Source: Bacteroidota bacterium (GTDB taxonomy: Bacteria; Bacteroidota; Bacteroidia; 2-12-FULL-35-15). Taken from it: DNA of 48,903 nt. The notes below the pieces were generated by a model that was not told the DNA's origin, did not search any database, and was given only the letters and a program-made list of their open reading frames with translations. Where the stretch lies: positions 13,415 through 62,317 of the forward strand of contig JAHEYB010000015.1 in NCBI GenBank assembly GCA_023251805.1, written 5' to 3'. Shown here in pieces: positions 9,253 to 17,909 of the stretch; the first letter of the stretch is position 1; every line of letters begins with the position of its first letter. The position numbers and the translations under genes were made by a program.

Positions 9253-12200
9253 ATGAAAAAACTACTTCTATTAATTCTGTGTATTTTATTTTTAAATACC
9301 GAAAAGGCATTTGCAAATCCCGGTGACACCATTGTTGTTCAAACATTTGGATTTGGCACTCCTCAAAATGCCTGGTTTATGTTTCCTTCCGATACCACTC
9401 GTTTCGAAAAAATATTAATGAAGTATACATTGAAATGTAATCCGGCACAAACACCTCCTTGCGGAGAATGGGATTATTTAACGTATACCTATTTGTACGA
9501 CCATACAGGTTTGCTCGATTCTACTTTAATCAATCAACCTACTTATACGGTTAATGGGACTTCTCCTTCCAGTATAATGTATATGAACACTCCTTCTTAC
9601 TCGTTTGATACACATTGGCAATATAATGCTGTTCACACCGATACCACTTCGCTTAATACTTATGGAGTGGGGGCAGGAACCACAAATAATTCATTTCCTT
9701 TTGGTGCTTCAGCGCCTGTTTCGCGAACACAATATCTGTGGAAGGCTTCCGAAATTACTTCTGCAGGAATGAGTGCAGGAAATATAACGGGCTTACAATT
9801 TTACTTGCAAACACTTGGTGCGCAAATGCAGAATATGACGATAAAAATAAAAGCAGTATCGTTAGATTCATTGACTCAAAGCACTTTTAACAATTCCGGT
9901 TTTGCAACAGTGTATTCTCAAAACACATTGTTTACAACATTGGGATGGAATAGTTTGCAGTTTACAAACGCTTTTAATTGGGATGGCATTTCTAATTTAT
10001 TGATTGATATAACGTACCAAAATATGGCAACAGCCATGGATAATATTGTTGCCTCCAATACCACTACATTTAATTCGGGTTTAACCAATTCCGGTGCTGA
10101 TAGAGTAGCCTCTTTTCATACATACGGCTATGTAGAGGTGCCAATGAATTCGGATTTAGTTTCCATTGATTCTTTTGTCACCGTTTCCTTTTGGTGTTTC
10201 GGTGCTCCTGCACAACCTATGGATGGAACCGCATTTGAAGCAGTTGATTCTTTAGACAGAAGATTGTTAAATAGTCACTTACCCTGGAGTGATAGTAACG
10301 TGTATTGGGATGCAGGTTATGGTGGAACCTCTTATGATAGAATTAATAAAGTGGCAACTACTCCCGATATAAAAGGGCAATGGAATTATTGGGCATTCAC
10401 AAAAAATGTAGCTACAGGTTCTATGAAAGTATATTTGAATGGAGTGCTTTGGCATAACGGAACGGGAAAAGTAAAATCGATGCAAGGCATTAAAAAATTT
10501 AAAATTGGAAGAGGAAATTGGAGTGGTTCGCAAACCTATGAAGGTAAAATTGATGAGTTTGCAGTTTTTAATGTGGAGCTGAGTGCAACAACTATTCTGG
10601 ATTATATGAATAAACAAATAACAGCAACACATCCTAACTACGCTAATCTTGCTTTGTATTATCAATGTAACGATGGTAATTATTCCACGTTTACCGATGC
10701 AGCTCCCGGTATAAATTCAGCCGCTAGTTTAATAAGTGTGGATAATCCAGTGAGAGCAGCTTCAGAAATTATAAGCAGTTTTACACAAACTACTTTGCGA
10801 CCAAATATTACATTCGAACAAGGAGTTTTTACTACAGTGATTGATTCCACTTTAATTGTAGATTCCACAATAAATGCTCCTATTCAAATTATTACCTATA
10901 CCGATTCTATTAGTAATCCCGGTGTGGCGGTGGATACCTTTACAGTTTGGCCTGCCTATTATAATAATTATACTTACGATGTAAATGGTGTTGCAACCGA
11001 TTCAAGTTTTGTTACTCCCGACAGCACAATTAATTTACTGTACTATAATTGGTACAAAAAATTTCCGCAAGTACTTCGTTACGAATTAGCACGATACATT
11101 ACTCCTTACGGAAATGGCTTGAGCTTGGGAACGGGTTGGACATGGACGTTTGATGTAAGTGATTACAGAACATTACTTGCTGACAGCGTTCATTTGGAAG
11201 CTGGAAATTGGCAAGAATTATTAAAAGTAGAATTTTTAATGATTGAGGGAACACCTCCTCGTGATGTGGTAGATATTCAAAATTTATGGAACGGTGGATT
11301 CAATTATGGTGTTGCAGGTGATCCAATAGATAATTATTTATTAGCTAAAACAAAAACGATTCCAACAAATGGTTTTTCTACTCGTTGGAAATCGCGTATC
11401 ACGGGACATGGAATGGATACTCCGGAAAATTGCGCAGAATTTTGTGCGAAAACACATTACTTTAAAGTAAATGGAGTACAGCAATTTTCGAAATTGGTTT
11501 GGCGCGACAACTGTGATGTGAATCCACTTTATCCACAGGGAGGAACTTGGGTTTACGATCGCGCAAATTGGTGTCCGGGAGCAGAAGTTTGGACCTACGA
11601 TTGGGAGCTTACCCCTTTTACTTCTCCTGGTGGAACAGTTAATTTAGATCACGATGTGCAGGCGTATACGCATACCGGTGGCTGGGATTATTATCAGATA
11701 GAAGATCAATTGGTGAGTTATAGTGCTCCTAATTTTACTTTGGATGCTGCAATTGAAGATATTTTATCTCCCAGCAAAGACCAAATGTGGACGCGATTAA
11801 ATCCCGTTTGTACCGCTCCAATTATAAAAATAAAAAATACGGGCTCAACAACGTTAACATCTCTTACAATCACTTACGGAATGAATGGTGCAACACCATC
11901 TGTTTATAACTGGACGGGTAGTTTGCCTTTTATGGAAATAGCAACCGTTACACTGGGAACATTTAATTGGGCGATGGGCGCTACCGATTTTACTGTTACG
12001 ATAAGCAACCCAAATGGTGGAGTAGATCAATATCCAAATAACAACATAAAAATAAATAAGTATACGTATCCTTCCGTGTTGCCCTCTTCCTTTTCAATTG
12101 AATTCCGTACAAATAATTATCCTTGGGAAGATCAATACACATTAAAAGATGATGCAGGAACAATTATCGCATCTAGAAATGGTGGGTTATTAACTGCAAA

Positions 12201-12690
12201 TACACTTTATAAAGATACAGTAACATTAGCAAATGGTTGTTACACCCTAGAGCTAACCGATTCTGGTGAAGATGGTTTATCTTTTTGGGCAAATCCTGCG
12301 CAAGGAAGTGGTTACCTCCGATTGAGAAAAGTGACAAGTACTGCATTAATCAAAACATATCCCAGCGATTGTGGTGGGCAAATTTATCAGCAGTTTACCG
12401 TTGGATTAACAAGTGATGTTCAAGATTATATGCTTAGCGATAATACTACATTGAGTGTTTATCCTAATCCAACTGATGGACATGTTTTTATAGATGTAAA
12501 TATGAGTTCTAAAGAAGATGGACAAATAGAAATTTTTGATGTGCTTGGTAAACGGGTTTTCCAGCATGAGTTTAAAAGTTTAACAGCAGAAAGCATAGAG
12601 GCCGATTTATCTGCTTTACGGAGCGGGGTTTATTTTGTGACTTTGAAAGCCGGGAAAGACCTTATTACCAAAAAATTGATGATACGTTAA
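9253..12690 (+). CDS. PNGase F-type peptide:N-glycosidase with inserted LamG-like domain and T9SS sorting domain
   Basis: I take the ATG at 9253 (MKKLLLLIL signal peptide) rather than an in-frame GTG at 9202, giving 1145 residues. The ends of a PNGase F fold are recognisable. CGEWDYL at 70-76 aligns with CDEWDRY of Elizabethkingia PNGase F, placing Asp74 on its catalytic Asp60, and Cys62/Cys70 match its disulfide. ITPYGNGL (from 616) matches its FITPY strand; NCAEFCAKTH (726-735) matches its CAEWCFRTH and puts Glu729 on the active-site Glu206; RANWCPG matches RAGWCPG. Between these halves lie about 500 extra residues, including a beta domain (about 116-293) and a LamG/concanavalin-like domain (about 295-456, with VTVSFWC, KVYLNGVLWHNG, GKIDEFAVFN). 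The C-terminus is a T9SS sorting domain (LSVYPNPTDG to KKLMIR). Predicted role: removal of N-glycans from glycoproteins outside the cell. Confidence 0.82.
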   Translation: MKKLLLLILCILFLNTEKAFANPGDTIVVQTFGFGTPQNAWFMFPSDTTRFEKILMKYTLKCNPAQTPPCGEWDYLTYTYLYDHTGLLDSTLINQPTYTVNGTSPSSIMYMNTPSYSFDTHWQYNAVHTDTTSLNTYGVGAGTTNNSFPFGASAPVSRTQYLWKASEITSAGMSAGNITGLQFYLQTLGAQMQNMTIKIKAVSLDSLTQSTFNNSGFATVYSQNTLFTTLGWNSLQFTNAFNWDGISNLLIDITYQNMATAMDNIVASNTTTFNSGLTNSGADRVASFHTYGYVEVPMNSDLVSIDSFVTVSFWCFGAPAQPMDGTAFEAVDSLDRRLLNSHLPWSDSNVYWDAGYGGTSYDRINKVATTPDIKGQWNYWAFTKNVATGSMKVYLNGVLWHNGTGKVKSMQGIKKFKIGRGNWSGSQTYEGKIDEFAVFNVELSATTILDYMNKQITATHPNYANLALYYQCNDGNYSTFTDAAPGINSAASLISVDNPVRAASEIISSFTQTTLRPNITFEQGVFTTVIDSTLIVDSTINAPIQIITYTDSISNPGVAVDTFTVWPAYYNNYTYDVNGVATDSSFVTPDSTINLLYYNWYKKFPQVLRYELARYITPYGNGLSLGTGWTWTFDVSDYRTLLADSVHLEAGNWQELLKVEFLMIEGTPPRDVVDIQNLWNGGFNYGVAGDPIDNYLLAKTKTIPTNGFSTRWKSRITGHGMDTPENCAEFCAKTHYFKVNGVQQFSKLVWRDNCDVNPLYPQGGTWVYDRANWCPGAEVWTYDWELTPFTSPGGTVNLDHDVQAYTHTGGWDYYQIEDQLVSYSAPNFTLDAAIEDILSPSKDQMWTRLNPVCTAPIIKIKNTGSTTLTSLTITYGMNGATPSVYNWTGSLPFMEIATVTLGTFNWAMGATDFTVTISNPNGGVDQYPNNNIKINKYTYPSVLPSSFSIEFRTNNYPWEDQYTLKDDAGTIIASRNGGLLTANTLYKDTVTLANGCYTLELTDSGEDGLSFWANPAQGSGYLRLRKVTSTALIKTYPSDCGGQIYQQFTVGLTSDVQDYMLSDNTTLSVYPNPTDGHVFIDVNMSSKEDGQIEIFDVLGKRVFQHEFKSLTAESIEADLSALRSGVYFVTLKAGKDLITKKLMIR

Positions 12691-12710
12691 AACTCAATAG
12701 CCTCAATAGA

Positions 12711-12742
12711 AAATGCCTCTTTTTAAAAAGGGGCATTTTTTT
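12711..12742 (+). terminator. Rho-independent terminator after the PNGase-like gene
   Basis: AAATGCCTCTTTTT pairs with AAAAAGGGGCATTT with one U-G pair, followed by a run of T. It lies 20 bases after the stop codon at 12690. Confidence 0.8.
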
Positions 12743-12780
12743 TGTTTATAAATTATTGGATTCAATAAATATTAACTTTT

Positions 12781-12788
12781 TAACTTTG
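12781..12788 (+). promoter_or_regulatory. Putative -7 promoter box
   Basis: TAACTTTG matches TAnnTTTG. It ends 14 bases before the ATG at 12803, and a TTGG lies about 22 bases upstream (12756), close to the usual -33 position. Confidence 0.6.
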
Positions 12789-12802
12789 TAAAAAATAACA
12801 CA

Positions 12803-13462
12803 ATGAAAAACATAGCAGCAAGCATTTTAATGGTTGGAATTTCTTTCACCTCTTATGCAGGTGAGCCAATAAATGGGAAAAACAATCTCTTATTCTCCCC
12901 AAAAAGTGATGGCGAAAAATGTTACGATGAAAGCACACATATTGTAAATGTGGGTATTGGTTTAGGCTCTGGATATTATATAGCAGCTTATGGAGAAAAG
13001 TATTCTTCTAGTCCTTACCTTTCTGTATCATACGAACAGCCTTGGTCTAAAAAAATTGGCCCGGGATTTTTAGGTGTAGGTGCATATTTTGGTTATAAAA
13101 CCGAAAAATATGAAAAAAATTATAACTCAATTTTTGGAACGCCATATCATTACGAAAGACGATACAGTTATTATACTGTTGCCGGTCGTGCCACCTATCA
13201 CTGGGATATATTGAATTCAAAAAAGGCAGAAGTATATGGTGGTGTATTAATTGGCGCTTATTTAAATGTGGATTCGTATAGCGACAATGATCCTAATTCA
13301 GATTATTCGGTTTCGGTGAATCCTTTTAGCCCTTATGTTTCACCGTTTCTTGGAGCACGTTATTATTTTACCGATGCTATAGGCGTATTTGCTGAGGTGG
13401 GAGTTCACCCACATTCACATTCCAGTTATAATGCATCTGTTGGTTGCAGTATAAAATTTTAA
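12803..13462 (+). CDS. Predicted outer-membrane beta-barrel protein, unknown function
   Basis: I do not recognise the family. The 219-residue protein has a signal peptide (1-19, ending TSYA). The mature part alternates Tyr/Phe/Gly-rich strands (SPYLSVSYEQPW, GFLGVGAYFGYKTE, YGGVLIGAYLNV, SPYVSPFLGARYYF) and ends with a C-terminal Phe (VGCSIKF), all typical of a small outer-membrane beta-barrel. It is a single-gene unit with its own TAACTTTG promoter box and a strong shared terminator downstream. No role can be assigned. Confidence 0.7.
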   Translation: MKNIAASILMVGISFTSYAGEPINGKNNLLFSPKSDGEKCYDESTHIVNVGIGLGSGYYIAAYGEKYSSSPYLSVSYEQPWSKKIGPGFLGVGAYFGYKTEKYEKNYNSIFGTPYHYERRYSYYTVAGRATYHWDILNSKKAEVYGGVLIGAYLNVDSYSDNDPNSDYSVSVNPFSPYVSPFLGARYYFTDAIGVFAEVGVHPHSHSSYNASVGCSIKF

Positions 13463-13473
13463 ATTTCCCCCAT

Positions 13474-13511
13474 AAAAAAACGCTCCCGAATATTCGGGAG
13501 CGTTTTTTTTT
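13474..13511. terminator. Bidirectional rho-independent terminator
   Basis: CGCTCCCGAATATTCGGGAGCG (13481-13502) is a perfect palindrome flanked by A7 on the left and T9 on the right. It sits between two convergent genes and can serve both. Confidence 0.95.
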
Positions 13512-13524
13512 ATCTGAAATAGAC

Positions 13525-14364
13525 TTAGTGCAATGTAATGTTGTAAACATTTCCGTTGATAGTTACTGTTGCCTGGTCATCGCAAGCGCCTGTACCAAAA
13601 TCAACATAACGGGTTGGTTTGCCTGAAGGAGTGATAGTTAATTGTCCACTTACCAAATGACGACAACCAAGTTCTTTGCGCAAAGCACTAGTAATAGTTA
13701 CATTAAAAGATACGCCTGATGCATTGGTTCCGTTTGCTGAACCGGTAATTAAATACACATCATCATTCCAAGGCAAAGTACTTTCTCCCACAATCCACTC
13801 ACGAGTACGAGTTGAGTTCCAAGTAATTGTTCCTCCACCGCTGGCTTTGATAATTTGTCCGTTTACAACAACGCTATAAGATAAATTTCCGGCAGCGTTA
13901 TGACCATTATTGGTTACTGTTTTTGTACCCAATACTTGATTGTCGTTCACATAATAGTTTGTAAAGCTAATGGTGTGAGTAGAAGCTGAATCGCGGTATA
14001 AACCTGAATACGAAACGTTGATAATACCTCTGCGGTTTCTACCATCGTTACACAAACAATTAACTGTTCCAAAATCAATGGTTAAAATATGAGGAATCAC
14101 ACTAGTATCATTTGTGATTGTTGCGCAACTTGTTAAAATGGCTTTGTTTTCAGCAGATGCCGGAGCTAAGTAAGAACTTAAGTTTCCTGTTGAAGCTTCG
14201 TCTGCAATATTGTGTACATCGTTATAGGTTCCTTCAGCCAATGCATTGTCTGACGCAGAAGAGGTGTCAGTATCTTTATCATCTTTATCTCTTCTACAAG
14301 AAGTAAAAAGTATACCAACAGTAGCTACTACCATTATGTATTTAAGTGCATTTTTAGTTTTCAT
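13525..14364 (-). CDS. Lipoprotein of unknown function
   Basis: This 279-residue protein has a lipoprotein signal with LFTSCRRDKDD (Cys23), followed by an Asp/Ser/Thr-rich linker. The rest is Thr/Asn/Gly-rich beta sequence, with paired cysteines in TIDFGTVNCLCNDGRNRRG and repeated motifs of the type GGGTITWNSTRTREW and VDFGTGACDDQATVTING. That pattern is common in Bacteroidota surface lipoproteins without known function. It is convergent with the outer-membrane protein gene and shares its terminator. A polybasic, polyacidic stretch right after the Cys would affect surface or periplasmic sorting, but which cannot be decided here. Confidence 0.7.
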   Translation of the reverse strand: MKTKNALKYIMVVATVGILFTSCRRDKDDKDTDTSSASDNALAEGTYNDVHNIADEASTGNLSSYLAPASAENKAILTSCATITNDTSVIPHILTIDFGTVNCLCNDGRNRRGIINVSYSGLYRDSASTHTISFTNYYVNDNQVLGTKTVTNNGHNAAGNLSYSVVVNGQIIKASGGGTITWNSTRTREWIVGESTLPWNDDVYLITGSANGTNASGVSFNVTITSALRKELGCRHLVSGQLTITPSGKPTRYVDFGTGACDDQATVTINGNVYNITLH

Positions 14365-14496
14365 TTTTTTATTGTTTTAAATGGTTGTTTTAGTATTTGT
14401 TTGCATCTATGACGAGCAAAAAATGCTAAAGTTTATTCAATTGATAGAAAAAGATGCAGAATCGGCTAAGAGCCTTTATTTATAGGTCAAAAAAAC

Positions 14497-14703
14497 TTAA
14501 TTTTTTTTCTTTTTGAAAGCAACTACACAGGCAACAATCGAAAAAGCGAGAAAAAATGCTGCTATAGCAAATATGATAAAACCTATTTCAAGTCCCGGAC
14601 TACTGCTTCCCCATTCATCATAACATCTGATATCAATTACTGCAAAACTGAGTAGTACCAAAACTAAACTAAATACCATTCCTATTATTGAGAGTGCTTT
14701 CAT
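14497..14703 (-). CDS. Small two-helix membrane protein, unknown
   Basis: The 68-residue protein has two hydrophobic segments (about residues 4-24 and 38-62) separated by a short loop with CYDEWGSSSPG, and ends in a Lys-rich tail (KKKKN). The ATG is followed by a typical membrane N-terminus. No family is recognised. Codon use looks like that of neighbours, which supports it as a real gene. Confidence 0.6.
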   Translation of the reverse strand: MKALSIIGMVFSLVLVLLSFAVIDIRCYDEWGSSSPGLEIGFIIFAIAAFFLAFSIVACVVAFKKKKN

Positions 14704-14721
14704 TTTTTTAATTGTTGAATT

Positions 14722-14833
14722 AGTGAATTGGAGAACTGGAGAAGGGTTTGTTATATTCTCAATCTCCTCAATTTTATTTTTATTATATAATTAATTTTTT
14801 TCCCTTTTTAATTTACCAACTCTCCAACTCACT
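14722..14833. repeat. Imperfect inverted repeat of a dispersed GGAGA-type intergenic repeat
   Basis: AGTGAATTGGAGAACTGG (14722-14739) is matched at 15 of 18 positions by the reverse complement of 14816-14833. A third related copy, GGTGAATTGGAGAGTTTGG, lies before the ettA gene at 41992-42010. The space between the arms is AT-rich and holds no gene. Confidence 0.6.
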
Positions 14834-14843
14834 ATTTCTCCAT

Positions 14844-16136
14844 TTATAAAGCTGGTAATACTTTTCCTTTTGATTCGCCAAAACCTATGCGTATGGAATC
14901 TTTTTGACAATATCCTCTGAGAATAACAGTATCGTTGTCGTTAATAAATTTACGTTCGCTTCCATCATTCATTTTAAAAGGCTTGCTTCCTCTCCAGGAA
15001 ATTTCCATCATTGAGCCAAATGAATCTGGAGTAGGACCGCTTATTGTTCCTGATGCCATCATGTCTCCAATATTAATATTGCAACCATTTATAGTATGAT
15101 GCGCCAATTGCTGTTCCATTGTCCAATACATAAATTTGTAATTGGAATGGCAAACTTGATTTTCTTCTCCTTTTTCGGGTTGAATAAATACATCCAACTG
15201 AATGTCGATATTTTTATCTCCGCTGTATTCTAAATAAGGCAATACTTTGGGTTCTTGTTTATAGCCTTTTGTTCGGAAAGGCTCCAGTGCTTCAATGGTA
15301 ACTACCCATGGTGAAATGCTTGAAGCAAAGTTTTTTGCTAAAAATGGTCCCAAAGGAACATATTCCCATGTTTGAATATCGCGGGCACTCCAATCGTTGA
15401 ATAATACCATTCCAAAAATATGTTCATCAGCATTTGTAGTCGAAACACTTTCTCCGAGTTTGGTTTCTTTTCCAATAATGAAAGCTGTTTCTAATTCAAA
15501 ATCGAGTAGGCGTGATGGTCCAAATATCGGTTGTTGTTCTTCAGCTGGTTTTCCAACCATATCCGCAGGCAAGCTTTGTCCTTTTGGTCGATGAAAATCG
15601 GTCCCGGAAATAATAATGGAAGAAGAGCGACCATGATAACCAACAGGGATGTGTTTCCAGTTCGACATCAAAGCATTTTTAGGATCGCGTATCATTGTTC
15701 CAATATTTGTGGCGTGATCAATACTGGAATAAAAATCGGTATAATCACCAACTCTAACAGGCATAAGCATTTGAACATTGCTTATCGACTGAAAAACTTT
15801 TGCTCTTGCTTCTTTATTATCGCGTAAGTCTGAGGTGTTTTCGTTTAACAGATTGGAGATACATTCACGAACAGCGTTGGTAGTTGATTTCCCCAATGCA
15901 ATAAAATCATTCAAATATTGGTTAGTAAAGATAGAGTTGTCAATTTTTAATTTATCTAAAAACCCCAGTTTGTTTAAAATTGCCAAGTCGAGTACTTGGT
16001 CGCCAATTGCAATGCCAACTCTTGGACTGGAACTTTGGGTTTTGAAAATACCAAAAGGTAAATTTTGTATAGGGAAATCACTATTGGGCTGAACTTCTAT
16101 CCAGGATTTTAGTGATGGGTCGTTTGCTTTTATCAT
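14844..16136 (-). CDS. fahA: Fumarylacetoacetase (last step of tyrosine degradation)
   Basis: The 430-residue protein hydrolyses fumarylacetoacetate to fumarate and acetoacetate. It contains the full FAH core: VGDYTDFYSSIDHATNIG (Asp134 as metal ligand, His141 as the catalytic base), PVGYHGRSSSI, LDFELETAFIIG with Glu214 and Glu216, LFNDWSARDIQTWEYVPLGP with Asp248, and Lys268. The 20-residue spacing from Asp248 to Lys268 equals that between the mouse residues Asp233 and Lys253. Length matches the family. It is a cytoplasmic enzyme without leader. No other gene of the tyrosine or homogentisate pathway is next to it, so it seems to be a lone unit here. The acetoacetate formed can feed the thiolase encoded at 33775. 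Confidence 0.95.
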   Translation of the reverse strand: MIKANDPSLKSWIEVQPNSDFPIQNLPFGIFKTQSSSPRVGIAIGDQVLDLAILNKLGFLDKLKIDNSIFTNQYLNDFIALGKSTTNAVRECISNLLNENTSDLRDNKEARAKVFQSISNVQMLMPVRVGDYTDFYSSIDHATNIGTMIRDPKNALMSNWKHIPVGYHGRSSSIIISGTDFHRPKGQSLPADMVGKPAEEQQPIFGPSRLLDFELETAFIIGKETKLGESVSTTNADEHIFGMVLFNDWSARDIQTWEYVPLGPFLAKNFASSISPWVVTIEALEPFRTKGYKQEPKVLPYLEYSGDKNIDIQLDVFIQPEKGEENQVCHSNYKFMYWTMEQQLAHHTINGCNINIGDMMASGTISGPTPDSFGSMMEISWRGSKPFKMNDGSERKFINDNDTVILRGYCQKDSIRIGFGESKGKVLPAL

Positions 16137-16203
16137 AGTATTTAATTGAGAAGAACAAAAATAGGGAATTTTTTATTGTTATTATGTAAAGAGCTAGATG
16201 CAC

Positions 16204-16254
16204 TTCGACTACGCTCAGTGTGACATTCGGAGCGTCAGTCTGAGCGTAGTCGAA
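16204..16254. repeat. REP-like palindromic element (copy 1)
   Basis: TTCGACTACGCTCAGTGTGAC (16204-16224, 21 bases; core shown without flanks) is paired with its near reverse complement at 16234-16254 (two mismatches) across a 9-base loop. The same unit occurs twice at 46231-46309 in the opposite, inside-out order. No gene lies in this gap. Confidence 0.9.
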
Positions 16255-16351
16255 GACTTTGAATGTGAATTGTCAACTCCAGAAGATTAAAATGTGAAAC
16301 CTTAAATTGTATCTTTTAAGTACCTTTACGTTATATGTATAGATTTAAGAC

Positions 16352-16786
16352 ATGAAACTACTCATTCCTTGTTTTTTATTGATTTCATTTTCTTGTTTTG
16401 GTCAGGAGAATGAAAAAAGAGGAACCATTAAAATTGAAAAAAGCAATTGTGTACGGCTGGAAAATAATGACAGTGTGTATGCGTATGTGGATATGATGCC
16501 TCAATTTCCAGGGGGAATGGATTCGTTGAATAAATGGATGAACGACCATTTATTGTTTCCTAAAAGTGCCATGGAAGAAAATAGATTTGGAACGGTTTTT
16601 TTATCCTTTGTTGTTAAAAAAGATGGTACTATATCCAATGTTGTTGTTTTAAAAGGAATGGATAAAGATTTTGAAAAAGAAGCATTGCGATTAATGGATA
16701 TAATGCCCGATTGGGTTCCCGGGAGATGTAATGGAACCTTATCAGATGTAAAAATTAATTTTCCGATAAAATTTGGGCTTAAATAA
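16352..16786 (+). CDS. Exported TonB C-terminal-domain-like protein with RGTIK tag
   Basis: The 144-residue protein has a signal peptide (1-17, ending SCFGQ) followed at 23-28 by RGTIKI. Residues about 50-144 resemble the TonB C-terminal domain as found in many Bacteroidota proteins: PQFPGGMDSLNKWM, FGTVFLSFVVKKDGTISNVVVLKG, DKDFEKEALRLMDIMPDWVPG, then a final VKINFPIKF strand. Real TonB proteins have an uncleaved N-terminal membrane anchor and a Pro-rich linker; here the leader looks cleavable and no linker is present, so the domain is probably free in the periplasm. It abuts the next gene with no gap (stop followed directly by ATG), so the pair forms an operon. A TACCTTTA box at 16321 may be its promoter. 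Confidence 0.75.
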   Translation: MKLLIPCFLLISFSCFGQENEKRGTIKIEKSNCVRLENNDSVYAYVDMMPQFPGGMDSLNKWMNDHLLFPKSAMEENRFGTVFLSFVVKKDGTISNVVVLKGMDKDFEKEALRLMDIMPDWVPGRCNGTLSDVKINFPIKFGLK

Positions 16787-17230
16787 ATGAAAAAAATATT
16801 CGTCTTTGCTCTTTTAATCATATCCACTTTTTGTTTTGCACAGAACAATAAAAGAGGTACGATTAAAGTGAAGAAGGCAAAAAAGGATACACCCGTGTCG
16901 CAAATTGTGTTGCCGTATACAACAGCAACTCAGATGCCTATGTTTCCTGGTGGTCAAGCAGAGATGATTAAATTTATTAATAAAAACATGAACTATCCGG
17001 AAGCAGAAAAACAGGCAAATGTCCAAGGAACAGTATTTGTTACATTTATTGTTGAAACAAATGGAAGTATTACAAACAGTAGAATTACACGAAAAACTCC
17101 CAATGGTCCTGGATTAGATAAAGAGGCATTAAGATTAATATCAATAATGCCAAAATGGATTCCTGGCCAAAATGGCTCCTATTTGGAAGCCACTCCATTT
17201 AGTTTACCCATTAAATTTATATTAAAATAA
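16787..17230 (+). CDS. Exported TonB C-terminal-domain-like protein with RGTIK tag, paralogue of preceding gene
   Basis: The 147-residue protein begins directly after the stop codon of its upstream paralogue. It has a signal peptide (1-19, ending FCFAQ), then RGTIKV at 23-28 and a Lys-rich stretch. The TonB-C-like part shows PMFPGGQAEMIKFINKNMNY, VQGTVFVTFIVETNGSITN, DKEALRLISIMPKWIPG and a final FSLPIKFILK. No transmembrane anchor or Pro-rich linker is seen. The two genes are clearly homologous but well diverged. The sigma factor gene starts 55 bases further on the same strand. Confidence 0.75.
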   Translation: MKKIFVFALLIISTFCFAQNNKRGTIKVKKAKKDTPVSQIVLPYTTATQMPMFPGGQAEMIKFINKNMNYPEAEKQANVQGTVFVTFIVETNGSITNSRITRKTPNGPGLDKEALRLISIMPKWIPGQNGSYLEATPFSLPIKFILK

Positions 17231-17284
17231 GCTGTATCTTTTTAAAACACTTACGTTATAACTGCAGAAACACGGAAACCGGAG

Positions 17285-17848
17285 ATGATTGAAACATCAA
17301 AATATCATGCAACACAAACCGACTTAGCCAATGAACAGGCGATAGTAGAAGCTGCTAAAAAGGATGCTTCTAAGTTTGGGAGCTTGTATGATAAATATTA
17401 TGAACAAATTTTTAGATACATCTATCAACGTGTGGATGATAAAGAACAAGCATTTGATGCCACACAGCAGGTTTTTATAAAAGCATTGGAAAGTTTACAT
17501 AAATACGAATTCAGAGGAGTGCCTTTTGCTTCTTGGTTATATCGCATCGCTTCCAGTGAAGTAAACAATGTTTACCGTGCTCAGAAACAAAGAACTGTAA
17601 ATATTGATTCGGTAGGTGTTTATGGGGTGATAGAAGAGATTGGGGAAACAAAAATTGATCAGTATCACGATAAGATTGTAGATATTATTGGTAAGGAGTT
17701 GCCCGAAGATGAGTTACAATTAATAGAAATGCGCTTTTTTGAAAAGCGTTCTTTTAAAGAAATAGGTGAGATTTTGGATATCACCGAAAACAATGCAAAA
17801 GTGAAAACGTATCGGATTTTGGAGAAGTTGAAGAAGATTATAAAATAA
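17285..17848 (+). CDS. ECF-type RNA polymerase sigma factor
   Basis: The 187-residue protein carries both ECF sigma regions. Region 2 spans about residues 28-95, with FGSLYDKYYEQIFRYIYQRV, the -10-binding DATQQVFIKALESL helix and SWLYRIASSEVNNVYR. Region 4 spans about 132-187, with the helix-turn-helix LQLIEMRFFEKRSFKEIGEI and DITENNAKVKTYRILEKL. Length and layout are normal. The next gene, 61 bases downstream, encodes a single-pass membrane protein with a short cytoplasmic N-terminus, the usual position for a regulator of an ECF factor. Target genes cannot be read from the sequence. Confidence 0.92.
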   Translation: MIETSKYHATQTDLANEQAIVEAAKKDASKFGSLYDKYYEQIFRYIYQRVDDKEQAFDATQQVFIKALESLHKYEFRGVPFASWLYRIASSEVNNVYRAQKQRTVNIDSVGVYGVIEEIGETKIDQYHDKIVDIIGKELPEDELQLIEMRFFEKRSFKEIGEILDITENNAKVKTYRILEKLKKIIK

Positions 17849-17909
17849 GTCAAAAGTCAAAAGTCAAAAATAAAAGGGGTAATATTGAATATACAACTAC
17901 TCAAAAAAA
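17849..17909. repeat. Short AAGTCAA direct repeats
   Basis: The gap between the sigma factor and the next gene begins with three near-tandem AAGTCAAA units. Similar units (AAAAGTCAAAAG) occur at 48459-48492, there inside a coding region. Confidence 0.5.

Noticed and set aside
10279-10665. 128-codon minus-strand ORF inside the PNGase-like gene
   Set aside because: Antisense to the LamG-like region; composition rich in Cys, Ile and His without recognisable domain.
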